In this document: positions 36,222-43,632 of the stretch, piece after piece
Numbering within the stretch: the first letter of the stretch is position 1
Layout of the letters: every line of letters starts with the position of its first letter
Assembly (NCBI GenBank): GCA_018701215.1
Contig: JABIWH010000038.1
Location: forward strand, 1 to 43,632
Direction: 5' to 3'
DNA: 43,632 nt
From: Rhodospirillaceae bacterium
GTDB lineage: Bacteria > Pseudomonadota > Alphaproteobacteria > GCA-2731375
Notes under the pieces: model-generated
Told to the model about the DNA's origin: nothing
Databases searched by the model: none
The model's input: only the letters and a program-made list of their open reading frames with translations
Made by a program: the position numbers and the translations under genes

Positions 36222-37229
36222 ATGAATTATCAAAGTATTGGCCGCAGCGGCCTGCAAATTTCGCCATTATGTCTCGGCACCATGATGTTCGGCGGCCGCA
36301 CGGAGACGGAGGAGGCCGAGCGGATCATCGCCCATGGGCGGGAGATGGGAGTGAATTTCATCGACACGGCGGATGTCTATACCGCCGGCCGCTCGGAGCA
36401 GGCCGTCGGCGCCGCGATCGCGGGGGCGCGGGACTATTGGGTTTTGGCCACCAAGGTTGCCGGCAACAAGGGAGATGGCCCGAACCAGCGCGGTTTGTCG
36501 CGAAAATGGCTGCTGCAAGCCTGCGAGGATAGTCTGGGGCGCCTGGGTACCGACTATATCGATATCTATTATCTGCATAAGGAAGACCCCAACACGCCGT
36601 TGGCGGAAACCGTGGGCGCGATGGCTGATCTGGTTCGCCAGGGCAAGGTGCGCTATTTTGGGCTGTCCAACTACCGCTCCTGGCGGGTGGCGGAAATATG
36701 CCGCATCTGTGACGGCCTTGGCCTTGACCGCCCCATTGTCAGCCAGCCCTACTACAATGCCATGAACCGTATGCCCGAGGTCGAGCATCTGCCGGCCTGC
36801 GACTATTTCGGACTTGGCGTGGTGCCCTACAGCCCCCTGGCCCGTGGCGTTTTAACGGGTAAATATCCACCCGGCGCAACGCCCCCCGAAGACAGCCGCG
36901 CCGGGCGCGCCGATCCCCGTATGATGCAGTCGGAATGGCGGCCCGAGTCTTTGGAAATCGCGCAAACGCTACGTCAACATGCCGAAGCCCGGGGCATCAC
37001 CGCCGGGCAATTCGCCCTTGCCTGGGTTCTGAACAACAAACTGGTGCATGGTGCCGTGGCCGGGCCCAGAACGTTCGAACAATGGGTCGAGAATATCGGC
37101 GCGCTGGAGTACCGATTCACGGCCGAGGATGAAGCCCTGGTTGATGGCCTGGTGCCCCTGGGCCACCCCTCGACGCCCGGTTACAGTGATCCGGCCTACC
37201 CGATCGAGGGACGCATCCCGCGTTCTTGA
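36222..37229 (+). CDS. aldo/keto reductase
   Basis: A 335-residue NADPH-dependent reductase with a TIM-barrel fold. The catalytic tetrad is visible: Asp48 and Tyr53 in F-I-D-T-A-D-V-Y, Lys78 in A-T-K-V-A, and His119 in Y-Y-L-H-K-E-D. The S-N-Y motif after K-V-R-Y-F-G-L and the C-terminal cofactor segment A-V-A-G-P-R-T are also present. It resembles the YajO/Tas and potassium-channel beta-subunit-like group. ATG 36222 matches the family start (M-N-Y-Q-S-I-G-R-S-G-L); an upstream in-frame start at 36195 is less likely. truA follows after 7 bp on the same strand. Confidence 0.88.
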   Translation: MNYQSIGRSGLQISPLCLGTMMFGGRTETEEAERIIAHGREMGVNFIDTADVYTAGRSEQAVGAAIAGARDYWVLATKVAGNKGDGPNQRGLSRKWLLQACEDSLGRLGTDYIDIYYLHKEDPNTPLAETVGAMADLVRQGKVRYFGLSNYRSWRVAEICRICDGLGLDRPIVSQPYYNAMNRMPEVEHLPACDYFGLGVVPYSPLARGVLTGKYPPGATPPEDSRAGRADPRMMQSEWRPESLEIAQTLRQHAEARGITAGQFALAWVLNNKLVHGAVAGPRTFEQWVENIGALEYRFTAEDEALVDGLVPLGHPSTPGYSDPAYPIEGRIPRS

Positions 37230-37236
37230 ACAGATC

Positions 37237-37992
37237 ATGCCGCGATACAAGCTGAACATTGAATATGACGGCAGCGGCTTTGTCGGCTGGCAGCGCCAGG
37301 CGAACGGAATGTCCGTGCAGCAAACCCTGGAGGATGCCGTTCGGGCGTTTTCCGGCGAAACCGTCACCTTGTTTGGCGCCGGGCGAACGGATTCAGGTGT
37401 CCATGCCCTGGGTCAGGTGGCGCATTTTGATCTAAGCCGGAATTTTACCTCCGACAAGGTGCGCGATGCGCTGAACTTTCATGTCAGGCCGCAGGCGGTG
37501 GTGGTGACGGCGGCGGCGGCGGTCGGCGAGGACTTCGATGCCCGCTTTTCAGCCATCGCGCGCCATTATCTCTATCGTATCTATGATCAGCGCCCGCCCC
37601 TGGCCCTGCGCCGGGGCCGGGTCTGGCATGCGCGCGGACCGCTCGACGCGGACGCCATGCATGCGGCGGCGCAATGTTTATTGGGCAAACACGATTTTAC
37701 CACGTTTCGGGCTGCCCACTGCCAGGCTGAATCGCCTGTCCGCACCATGGATCTTCTGCATGTAGCGCGCGTGGGGAACGATGAAATTCACCTGCGCGCC
37801 AAGGCGCGGTCATTCCTGCACCATCAGGTCCGTTCCATTGTCGGCAGTCTGCATATGGTGGGCGTGGGGAAATGGAGCTTCGCCGATCTGGCCGATGCCC
37901 TTGCCGCCCGCGACCGTACCCGTTGTGGACAGGTGGCACCGGCGGACGGGTTGTATCTGACGGGCGTGGACTACCCCCAAACCGGCGCCTAG
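37237..37992 (+). CDS. truA: tRNA pseudouridine(38-40) synthase
   Basis: A 251-residue enzyme that converts U38–U40 of the tRNA anticodon stem to pseudouridine. The catalytic Asp52 is in GAGRTDSGVHA. The N-terminus (Y-K-L-N-I-E-Y-D-G-S-G-F-V-G-W-Q-R-Q) and the R-S-F-L-H-H-Q-V-R motif near residue 190 are typical of TruA. ATG 37237 is the family start. The stop overlaps the stop of the convergent GST gene (37989–37992). Confidence 0.95.
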   Translation: MPRYKLNIEYDGSGFVGWQRQANGMSVQQTLEDAVRAFSGETVTLFGAGRTDSGVHALGQVAHFDLSRNFTSDKVRDALNFHVRPQAVVVTAAAAVGEDFDARFSAIARHYLYRIYDQRPPLALRRGRVWHARGPLDADAMHAAAQCLLGKHDFTTFRAAHCQAESPVRTMDLLHVARVGNDEIHLRAKARSFLHHQVRSIVGSLHMVGVGKWSFADLADALAARDRTRCGQVAPADGLYLTGVDYPQTGA

Positions 37993-38768
37993 GCCGGGTC
38001 TTCCATCGCCTCGGCCGCCGTTCGGGCGCCATCGTCGTCGTAGCTGCCGATTTCGGCCGTTAACCAGCTGGGTCTGGCTTTCAACGCGTCCCACCAGCGT
38101 GCGGTCAAGGGGCGCAGCCGGCCCGGCCGTTCCTCCTCGAAGCGGATGACATAAGGTGCCGCATGCAGGTCGGCCAGGGTCAGGCGCTGACCGAACAGCC
38201 AGGGCCCGCCGCTGTTTTCCAGATAGGCCTCAATCTGGCGTGTCATGTCCTCGAGAATATCCAGCGCGGCGTCGATCTCTGCCTCCGAGAACGGATCCCG
38301 CGCCATGCGCCGCCACAGATCGCGCCGTTCCTGCGTTGGGATCGCGGCCAGACGTTGTTCCAGCTCCGCATCCGACCATTGCTTGGCGATGGGGCGCATG
38401 CTCCGGGTCCAGTTTGGCTTTTGTACCGCCGGCAGGCAGACATCGTCGACATACTTCGACCACCGCCGCACTTCGTGCCGCGCCGCCGGGTCGTCGGGCA
38501 TCAGGGCAGGTTCGGGGAAGGCTTCGTCCAGATATTCATCAATCAGGTTGCTTTCGACCAGCGCCAAACCGTCCACGATCAGACAGGGCACAATGCCGCT
38601 GGGGTTGAGCTCCTTGTACCAGGTGCTGTGATGTTGAAAGCGGCCCAGGCTGAGCACTTTGCCCTCGTAGGCCAGGCCTTTTTCGGCCAGGCAGAGCCGC
38701 ACCTTGCGCGAGGCGGACGAGCTCCAGGCATGATAGAGGGTCAGGGAAGGTTGCGAAGACACGGCCAT
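37989..38768 (-). CDS. glutathione S-transferase family protein
   Basis: A 259-residue GST-like protein. An N-terminal thioredoxin-fold domain (L-Y-H-A-W-S-S-S-A-S-R-K-V-R, then N-P-S-G-I-V-P-C-L and V-E-S-N-L-I-D-E-Y-L) is followed by an all-helical C-terminal domain with L-T-L-A-D-L-H-A-A-P. The Ser-rich loop takes the catalytic position seen in beta/theta-type enzymes. Substrate unknown; it could be a detoxification GST or a beta-etherase-like member. It follows the small membrane-protein gene on the same strand by only 4 bp, so it is probably in the dap operon, and its stop overlaps that of truA. Confidence 0.82.
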   Translation of the reverse strand: MAVSSQPSLTLYHAWSSSASRKVRLCLAEKGLAYEGKVLSLGRFQHHSTWYKELNPSGIVPCLIVDGLALVESNLIDEYLDEAFPEPALMPDDPAARHEVRRWSKYVDDVCLPAVQKPNWTRSMRPIAKQWSDAELEQRLAAIPTQERRDLWRRMARDPFSEAEIDAALDILEDMTRQIEAYLENSGGPWLFGQRLTLADLHAAPYVIRFEEERPGRLRPLTARWWDALKARPSWLTAEIGSYDDDGARTAAEAMEDPA

Positions 38769-38772
38769 GGCA

Positions 38773-39354
38773 TCACAGCAGGCGGCTGGCCAGGCCGTTG
38801 AACAGCAGGGTCATCAGAAAATCCAAGGCGACGATGCCTACGGCGGTGACCGGTTTGCAGAGCAGACCGGCCCGGGCCACCAGGTAGCCATAGAAAAACA
38901 TGGTGATTTGCGCCGCCATGGGGATCATCGCGCCCATTTGGCCCGACAGGGCGCCGGATAGAAACAACAGCACCGCCGGCAGGACCACGGCCATGGCCAG
39001 CACGTTCGACCAGTTCCAGACGATGATATATTGCACATAGGTGGCGGACAGATCCAGCAGTCGGGATATGGGCACCATGATGAGCGGAAACAGCAGCCAG
39101 GTAATATTGAAAGCCGCCATTTTCACGACGATATACCATTCCAGGGCGGGCACAGGTCCGGGCGCCAGCCCCGGCCCCGGACTTTTACCGTGACCGATGA
39201 TCAGGAATGCGAGATAGAGCGGCAGCACGATGCCAAGCGCCATGAACGAGCGCCAAAAGCCATTAATGGTCAGATCAAAATAGTTCAGCGCACCCCGATC
39301 CAACAGGGCAATGCGCCAGGCGCCATGGATCGAGCGGGTCGCCTCAAGCAGCAT
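38773..39354 (-). CDS. conserved integral membrane protein of unknown function
   Basis: A 193-residue protein with about five hydrophobic helices (near 35–55, 75–100, 105–130, 130–150, 165–185) and short loops, so an inner-membrane protein. No catalytic motif was recognised. ATG 39354 is inside the end of dapE (11-base overlap), and a GTG lies two codons upstream. This close coupling and the 4-bp gap to the GST gene indicate one transcript with dapD–dapE. Confidence 0.7.
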   Translation of the reverse strand: MLLEATRSIHGAWRIALLDRGALNYFDLTINGFWRSFMALGIVLPLYLAFLIIGHGKSPGPGLAPGPVPALEWYIVVKMAAFNITWLLFPLIMVPISRLLDLSATYVQYIIVWNWSNVLAMAVVLPAVLLFLSGALSGQMGAMIPMAAQITMFFYGYLVARAGLLCKPVTAVGIVALDFLMTLLFNGLASRLL

Positions 39355-40549
39355 CACCACTACCGCTCAGAAGCGCATCCCCAAGAGCGCCTGGTGAAAA
39401 ATAAAGCTCCAGCATCCGGGCATATACCCCGGCCAGACCCTCGATATCACTGACCGTGGCCTGCTCATCCACCTTGTGCATGCTTTCGGAAATCAGGCCG
39501 AATTCCGCGACCGGGCAATGGTGATGGATAAAGCGCGCATCCGAGGTGCCCCCCGTGGTGGTCAAGGCGGGGCGCAGCCCGGTGACATCCTCGACCGCCC
39601 TGGCGATCAGCTCGGTGAACGGGCCCGGTTCGGTTAGAAACGGCTGAGCCGAGAGATGAAAATCCAGCTCGAATTCACCGCCCACCGCCGCGCATTGCTG
39701 GCGCAGCCATTCCTGCAGGCCGTCGGATGATTGCTCGGTATTAAAGCGGATGTTGAAAACCGCCTTGGCCTGGGACGGTATGACATTGGATGCGGTGTTG
39801 CCCACATCGATGGTCGCCAGTTCCAGATTGGTGGGCGAAAAATGCTCGGTGCCCTCATCGAAGGTATGCTGGCAGATGCGGTCCAGCATCTGCACCAGGC
39901 GGGGCAGGGGATTGTCGGCCAGATGCGGATAGGCCACATGGCCTTGCACGCCGTGCACCACCAGGGTGCCGGTAATGCTGCCCCGCCGGCCGATCTTGAC
40001 CATGTCGCCCAGGGCCTCGGGGTTGGTCGGCTCCCCCACCAGGCAATGATCCAGGCGCTCGCCACGTTGATCCAGCCAATCCAGCACCTTGCGGGTGCCG
40101 TTGATGGAGGGGCCTTCCTCGTCACCGGTAATCAACAGCGAGATCGAGCCGTCGAAACCGCCGCCGCGCTTGCTCAGAAATATATCGACGGCGGCGATGA
40201 AGGCCGCAACGGCGCCCTTCATATCCGTCGCGCCCCGGCCATAGAGTATGCCGTCGCGGATATCGGCGGCGAACGGCTCCAGGCTCCAGGCATCGGCATC
40301 GCCAACGGGCACCACGTCGGTGTGGCCGGCGAAACAGAAATTCGGTCCGCTGTCGCCCAGGCGGGCATAGAGATTATCCACATCCGGCGTATCGGGGGCG
40401 GAAAATGTCATATGGTTGCAGGTAAAGCCCAGGCTCTCCAACGCCGCGCCGGTAACGCCAAGGGCGCCGCCGTCATTGGGTGTGACGGAAGCGCAACGGA
40501 TCAGGGCGCGGGTCAGCTCGACCGCATCGGTGGGTTTGTTGTCCGCCAT
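39344..40549 (-). CDS. dapE: succinyl-diaminopimelate desuccinylase
   Basis: A 401-residue M20-family metallohydrolase of the lysine/diaminopimelate pathway; it removes succinate from N-succinyl-L,L-DAP. Zinc-site residues are visible: His76/Asp78 in F-A-G-H-T-D-V-V, G-R-G-A-T-D-M-K-G, T-G-D-E-E-G-P-S (general base Glu), G-E-P-T-N and the late T-S-D-A-R-F-I-H-H. The length is slightly above the usual about 375 residues because of a C-terminal tail. ATG 40549 is the family start, 11 bp after dapD, with which it forms a pathway operon. Confidence 0.94.
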   Translation of the reverse strand: MADNKPTDAVELTRALIRCASVTPNDGGALGVTGAALESLGFTCNHMTFSAPDTPDVDNLYARLGDSGPNFCFAGHTDVVPVGDADAWSLEPFAADIRDGILYGRGATDMKGAVAAFIAAVDIFLSKRGGGFDGSISLLITGDEEGPSINGTRKVLDWLDQRGERLDHCLVGEPTNPEALGDMVKIGRRGSITGTLVVHGVQGHVAYPHLADNPLPRLVQMLDRICQHTFDEGTEHFSPTNLELATIDVGNTASNVIPSQAKAVFNIRFNTEQSSDGLQEWLRQQCAAVGGEFELDFHLSAQPFLTEPGPFTELIARAVEDVTGLRPALTTTGGTSDARFIHHHCPVAEFGLISESMHKVDEQATVSDIEGLAGVYARMLELYFSPGALGDALLSGSGDAA

Positions 40550-40560
40550 CAATATATGAC

Positions 40561-41391
40561 CTAGTCGCGCAGAAGTTCGTTGATCGAGGTCTTGGCGCGG
40601 GTGCCGGCATCGACCTGTTTGACGATCACCGCGCAATACAGGCTGACGTTGCCGGTTTCCGAGGCGATGGATCCCGGCACGACCACGGAATAGGCCGGCA
40701 CCCGGCCATAGCTGATTTCGCCCGTGGCACGGTTGACGATCTTGGTGGAGGCGCCGATGTAGACGCCCATGGACAGCACCGAGCCTTCCTCGATGATCAC
40801 CCCTTCGGCCACCTCCGAACGGGCGCCGATGAAGCAATTGTCTTCGATGATCACCGGTTCGGCCTGCAACGGCTCCAACACACCGGCGATGCCGGCGCCG
40901 CCCGAGATATGGCAATCCTTGCCGATCTGGGCGCAGCTGCCCACGGTGGCCCAGGTATCGATCATGGTGCCGCTGTCCACATAGGCGCCCAGATTGACGA
41001 AGCTGGGCATCAACACCACGTTGGGCGCGATATAGGCGGAACGGCGGACGATGCAATTGGGCACCGCGCGGAAACCGGCGGCACGGAATTGATTGTCGCC
41101 CCAGCCTTCGAATTTTGATGGCACCTTGTCGTACCAGGTCGCGGCCTCGCCCGGTCCACCCGGGATCGCGGTCATGTCGTTCAGGCGGAAAGACAGCAGA
41201 ACCGCACGCTTTAGCCATTGATTGACGTGCCAGCCCTCGGGGCGCTTTTCCGCGACCCGCTGCTCGCCCTTGTCCAGGGCCTCCAATGCGGCGTCGACCG
41301 CATCCCGTGCCTCGCCCTTGGTATTGACGTTGATGCTGTCACGCTGTTCCCAGGCGGTATCGATGGTATTTTCAAGGCTGCTGGTATTCAT
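40561..41391 (-). CDS. dapD: 2,3,4,5-tetrahydropyridine-2,6-dicarboxylate N-succinyltransferase
   Basis: A 276-residue left-handed beta-helix acyltransferase, the step before DapC/DapE in the succinylase branch of DAP synthesis. The helical N-terminal domain is followed by hexapeptide repeats from about residue 110 to 240 (G-A-Y-V-D-S-G-T-M-I-D-T-W-A-T-V-G, H-I-S-G-G-A-G-I-A-G-V). Length and sequence match proteobacterial DapD. ATG 41391 is preceded by GGGGAGAG; longer frames upstream lack family similarity. It heads the dapD–dapE operon. Confidence 0.95.
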   Translation of the reverse strand: MNTSSLENTIDTAWEQRDSINVNTKGEARDAVDAALEALDKGEQRVAEKRPEGWHVNQWLKRAVLLSFRLNDMTAIPGGPGEAATWYDKVPSKFEGWGDNQFRAAGFRAVPNCIVRRSAYIAPNVVLMPSFVNLGAYVDSGTMIDTWATVGSCAQIGKDCHISGGAGIAGVLEPLQAEPVIIEDNCFIGARSEVAEGVIIEEGSVLSMGVYIGASTKIVNRATGEISYGRVPAYSVVVPGSIASETGNVSLYCAVIVKQVDAGTRAKTSINELLRD

Positions 41392-41471
41392 GATCTTTCT
41401 CTCCCCGCTACAAACGCTGGGCAAACTACCCCGGTCCAGCATTCTGTCAACTGAATAGCGACGTTATCGCG

Positions 41472-42146
41472 CTATCGCATTAATTCCAGCAGCCATTCGG
41501 GCAGATCATCGGTGATGTGGTGAACGTGCGGGACATGCTCCGCCGCCAGATCAAGTTCGCGCCCGCCCCGGACCCAGACCGTGGCCATGCCGAGGCCGGA
41601 TGCGGGCACCAGGTTTTGCGCGATGTCCTCGACCATCGCCGACCTGGCCGGATCGATGCCGTAGCGTTCGACCATGACGTCATAGGGGCGTTGATTGGGC
41701 TTGGGCAAGAATTCGCCGTCAATAATATCGAACGAGCCGTCGAAATGATGCTCTATGCCCAAATGCCCCAGAATGCGGTCGGCATGCTTGGTCGTGGCAT
41801 TGGTATAGATCAGCTTGCGCCCCGGCAGGGCGTCGAGGGCTAGGCCCAGGCGGTCGTCCAGGGGAATGCCGGATAGATCCAGGTCGTGGACATAGTCCAG
41901 ATACTCATCCGGTTGCAGATCATGCTCCACCATCATGCCCCTTAGAGTGGTGCCGTGGGCGTGGAAGTACTTTTTCTGTACCTTGCGCGCCTCGTCCAGG
42001 GGCAGGTCAAGGTATTGCGCCACGAATTCCCCCATGCGCTGGCCCAACTGGGTGCCCAGGTCGGAGGCGGCGGGATAGAGGGTATTATCCAGATCAAAGA
42101 TCCAGACGGCGACGTCTTCGGGGTTCAGTCGTGGTGTTTCAGGCAT
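41472..42146 (-). CDS. HAD-family pyrimidine 5'-nucleotidase
   Basis: A 224-residue HAD hydrolase. Motif I is F-D-L-D-N-T-L-Y-P (nucleophile Asp18, acid/base Asp20), motif II is Y-T-N-A-T, motif III is K-P-N-Q-R-P-Y and motif IV is M-V-E-D-I. The F-D-L-D-N-T-L-Y-P start and overall pattern match the SDT1/PHM8-like pyrimidine 5'-nucleotidase group, which dephosphorylates UMP/CMP-type nucleotides. It is upstream of dapD on the same strand (80 bp), an arrangement common in alphaproteobacteria. Confidence 0.85.
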   Translation of the reverse strand: MPETPRLNPEDVAVWIFDLDNTLYPAASDLGTQLGQRMGEFVAQYLDLPLDEARKVQKKYFHAHGTTLRGMMVEHDLQPDEYLDYVHDLDLSGIPLDDRLGLALDALPGRKLIYTNATTKHADRILGHLGIEHHFDGSFDIIDGEFLPKPNQRPYDVMVERYGIDPARSAMVEDIAQNLVPASGLGMATVWVRGGRELDLAAEHVPHVHHITDDLPEWLLELMR

Positions 42147-42517
42147 CCGCCTAGATTGCGGCGAATGGCGGCGAAAGACAATAGAAAGCCAGGTACTGAA
42201 ACCAAATTACGAAACTGGATGGAGCACTGGCTCCGGGCGTTTTCTGTGGGTTTCACGCTTGAGCACACAAGTGCGCTTTGCCAAAACCTCAGTGCATAGT
42301 TGGCCCCGCAAGCAATGTCGTTTGTTTTTTTGAGCTGCGGGGACAAGGCTCGTCACGTCCAATTTTCCGGCGGCGGCGGACAAATATTTCCGACCGCTCC
42401 GACCTCTGTGTTACGCGAATGCGCTTGTGCAATTTACGGAATCTACAATTTTGACGTATTCTTGGAGTACGGCAATGCCAGCAATGAATTTGCAGCCAAA
42501 ACACTGGAGGCCGAAGA
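42147..42517. other. intergenic region without recognised gene
   Basis: This 371-bp gap separates the divergent HAD-nucleotidase gene and the secreted-protein gene, so it must hold promoters for both. I see no RNA gene, no convincing -10/-35 pair and no stable terminator. A loose inverted pair CCCCGC…GCGGGG (42304–42342) has a long AT-rich loop. The frames crossing it show no protein character. Confidence 0.5.
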
Positions 42518-43407
42518 TGAAGTACGTGACCGCCTTAACCATGACCGCATCTATTTTCCTGGGCGCGATGTTTTTCGGCAATGCCGCCGCAAACGAAGTC
42601 CATCGCGGCACCAGCGATTTCGATCGGAGTGGCGTCAATTTCCGGCTGACTTGGCGGGCGGAAAAGGTTGCGACGGGCCGTTATGGGAGTAAATCCACAA
42701 AGGTCTCCTACACTGTTTACGCCGGATCGAAAATTCTGTATCCGCGTTCGCTCAATGGCGGCACTTTTGTTGGCTGCCTCGACACCCCTCCCAAGCGCGT
42801 TGATTGGTGGCGGATCGGTGAACCGCAAATCGGCTGGCTGCTCAATTTGAGCAGTATTTGCGCGATGTCGAACTCGTTCAAATCATTGATCGTGGTGCCA
42901 TACAAGACAGAGCATGAGTTTTCATCCAAATATGTGACCGCGGATTTCGTCACCAAGGAATGGCCGGTTCTTAAAGTCGCCGAAAATGGAGATGTTCACA
43001 TCTGGTCCAGCTATCAGAATTGGAATGGGGGGAGCACTGCAGGGAGTTTCTATGTTCCAGAGTTTCGGGTGATATCCCGCAGTATCGATGGCAAATATTG
43101 GGTGCGATGCCCTCGATTGCATCAGGATGTCAGTCAATGGCCACGCGACCTACCCAATCGGAGCTTTCTTGGAGATTTCTACGCCGGACTAAATCGATTG
43201 AATTCCAGAGTGATGACATCAGCATTGGCCACGTACAAGGAAATCGTTCCCAGAAGATTGCGCAAGCATGGCCTGCCGGCTTCAAGACAGGGATTGGAAC
43301 GGCTGACAAAAGATGTCGCCTTGATCGACAGGCAGCTCGAAAGTCTTAAGGCAAATTTGTCTGAATTACGGCTGGATTGGGCGGATCCAAACGATAGATG
43401 CCGTTAG
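42518..43407 (+). CDS. secreted protein of unknown function
   Basis: A 296-residue protein with a signal peptide (LTMTASIFLGAMFFGNAAA) and a mature part rich in Trp, Tyr and Ser with beta-type character. The last about 80 residues are helical and charged (R-L-T-K-D-V-A-L-I-D-R-Q-L-E-S-L-K), possibly a short coiled coil. Two Cys pairs in the mature part could form disulphides. ATG 42518 is chosen from the signal peptide and the GGAGG 8 bases before it. No family is recognised. It is next to the IS481-type element and has slightly lower GC than its neighbours, so recent acquisition is possible but unproven. Confidence 0.65.
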
Positions 43408-43512
43408 CGGTATTTCTTCTGTCATGGCGCCGCGCCAGAGGTTGAGGGTTGCCGAATTCGGACACAGAGTAGCCTGGATCTTCAAATAAACTGAAGTAGT
43501 TTCGATCTGATC

Positions 43513-43632
43513 TGACAGCGTCCCTTGAAAGGGACGAGGGTTACCGGTTTTGATGGTGGTGCAAACCCATTCATCGAAACACGAAGAAAAGGTAACCCTC
43601 ATGCTTCACAGTAATGACAAAATCATCAAACA
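43513..43632 (+). mobile_element. IS481-family-like insertion sequence, left end (cut by contig edge)
   Basis: A leader with two inverted repeats precedes the transposase start. CGTCCCTT/AAGGGACG is a compact hairpin at 43519–43536. The ten-base arms GAGGGTTACC (43536–43545) and GGTAACCCTC (43591–43600) pair perfectly. The second arm ends exactly at the ATG. The left boundary is estimated, and the rest of the element is outside the window. Confidence 0.65.
43601..43632 (+). CDS. IS481-like transposase, first 10 codons only
   Basis: The frame ATG-CTT-CAC-AGT… reads M-L-H-S-N-D-K-I-I-K and continues off the edge. This is the characteristic start of a widespread IS481-family transposase group (M-L-H-x-N-D-x-I-I-K-H), recognised from memory. 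The purine-rich GAAGAAAAGG a few bases upstream is a suitable ribosome-binding site. DDE residues are not in the window. Confidence 0.6.
   Translation, partial: MLHSNDKIIK

Noticed and set aside
39344..41218. A 624-codon frame suggesting a larger protein fused to DapE
   Set aside because: The part upstream of 40549 is the shifted reading of dapD; the true dapE start with family similarity is ATG 40549.
42304..42342. CCCCGC…GCGGGG inverted repeat as a terminator or small RNA
   Set aside because: The loop is about 25 bases with an internal T-run, the wrong geometry for a terminator, and no RNA family was recognised.

Overview
The window looks like a chromosomal contig from a GC-rich (about 60%) alphaproteobacterium, probably Rhodospirillales-like. 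This rests on the PleC/DivJ-style kinase cores, the HAD nucleotidase–dapD–dapE order, and codon use. Both ends appear to lie inside insertion sequences: the right end opens an IS481-type transposase, and the left ~137 bp look like an IS tip that cuts off the start of a fecR gene. That is where a short-read contig would be expected to break.

Layout: (1) 0.1–3.6 kb, a truncated FecR-domain gene with a very low-complexity tail, followed by a CHASE2–PAS histidine kinase. (2) 3.7–15.8 kb, metabolic genes: DJ-1/PfpI protein, MFS permease, acyl-ACP-reductase-like Rossmann protein, nadE, a split B12-dependent acyl-CoA mutase with altered catalytic residues, quinone oxidoreductase, Gfo/Idh oxidoreductase, epoxide-hydrolase-like protein, fumarase/aspartase-superfamily lyase and zinc alcohol dehydrogenase. 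(3) 15.9–18.9 kb, two c-type cytochromes, a secreted Met/His-rich protein and cueR; two near-identical CueR-type operators link the last two into a small copper regulon. (4) 19.0–26.0 kb, a CMD-fold protein, a broken hydrolase, then a ThuA–HyuA–HyuB–(RidA)3 operon and a DHCW-motif cupin.

(5) 26.1–36.1 kb is the most remarkable part: a six-gene minus-strand island resembling a Vibrio CqsA/CqsS (alpha-hydroxyketone) quorum-sensing system joined to a lipid-type export system. In transcription order it encodes: a CqsS-like six-TM receptor whose phosphoacceptor His and ATP-binding motifs are lost; an outer-membrane beta-barrel protein; a LolA-like periplasmic protein; an intact six-TM histidine kinase; a CqsA-like synthase; and an 1186-residue protein that fuses an MMPL/RND permease to a second CqsA-like synthase. 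TGATG stop/start overlaps join two of the gene pairs. The simplest model is an operon that makes a hydrophobic signal, moves it across the envelope, and senses it.

(6) 36.2–43.4 kb is housekeeping and other genes: aldo/keto reductase, truA, GST, membrane protein, dapE, dapD, HAD nucleotidase and a secreted protein of unknown function. No rRNA, tRNA or CRISPR was seen. All family names come from recognition of motifs in the translated sequence, without database searching.
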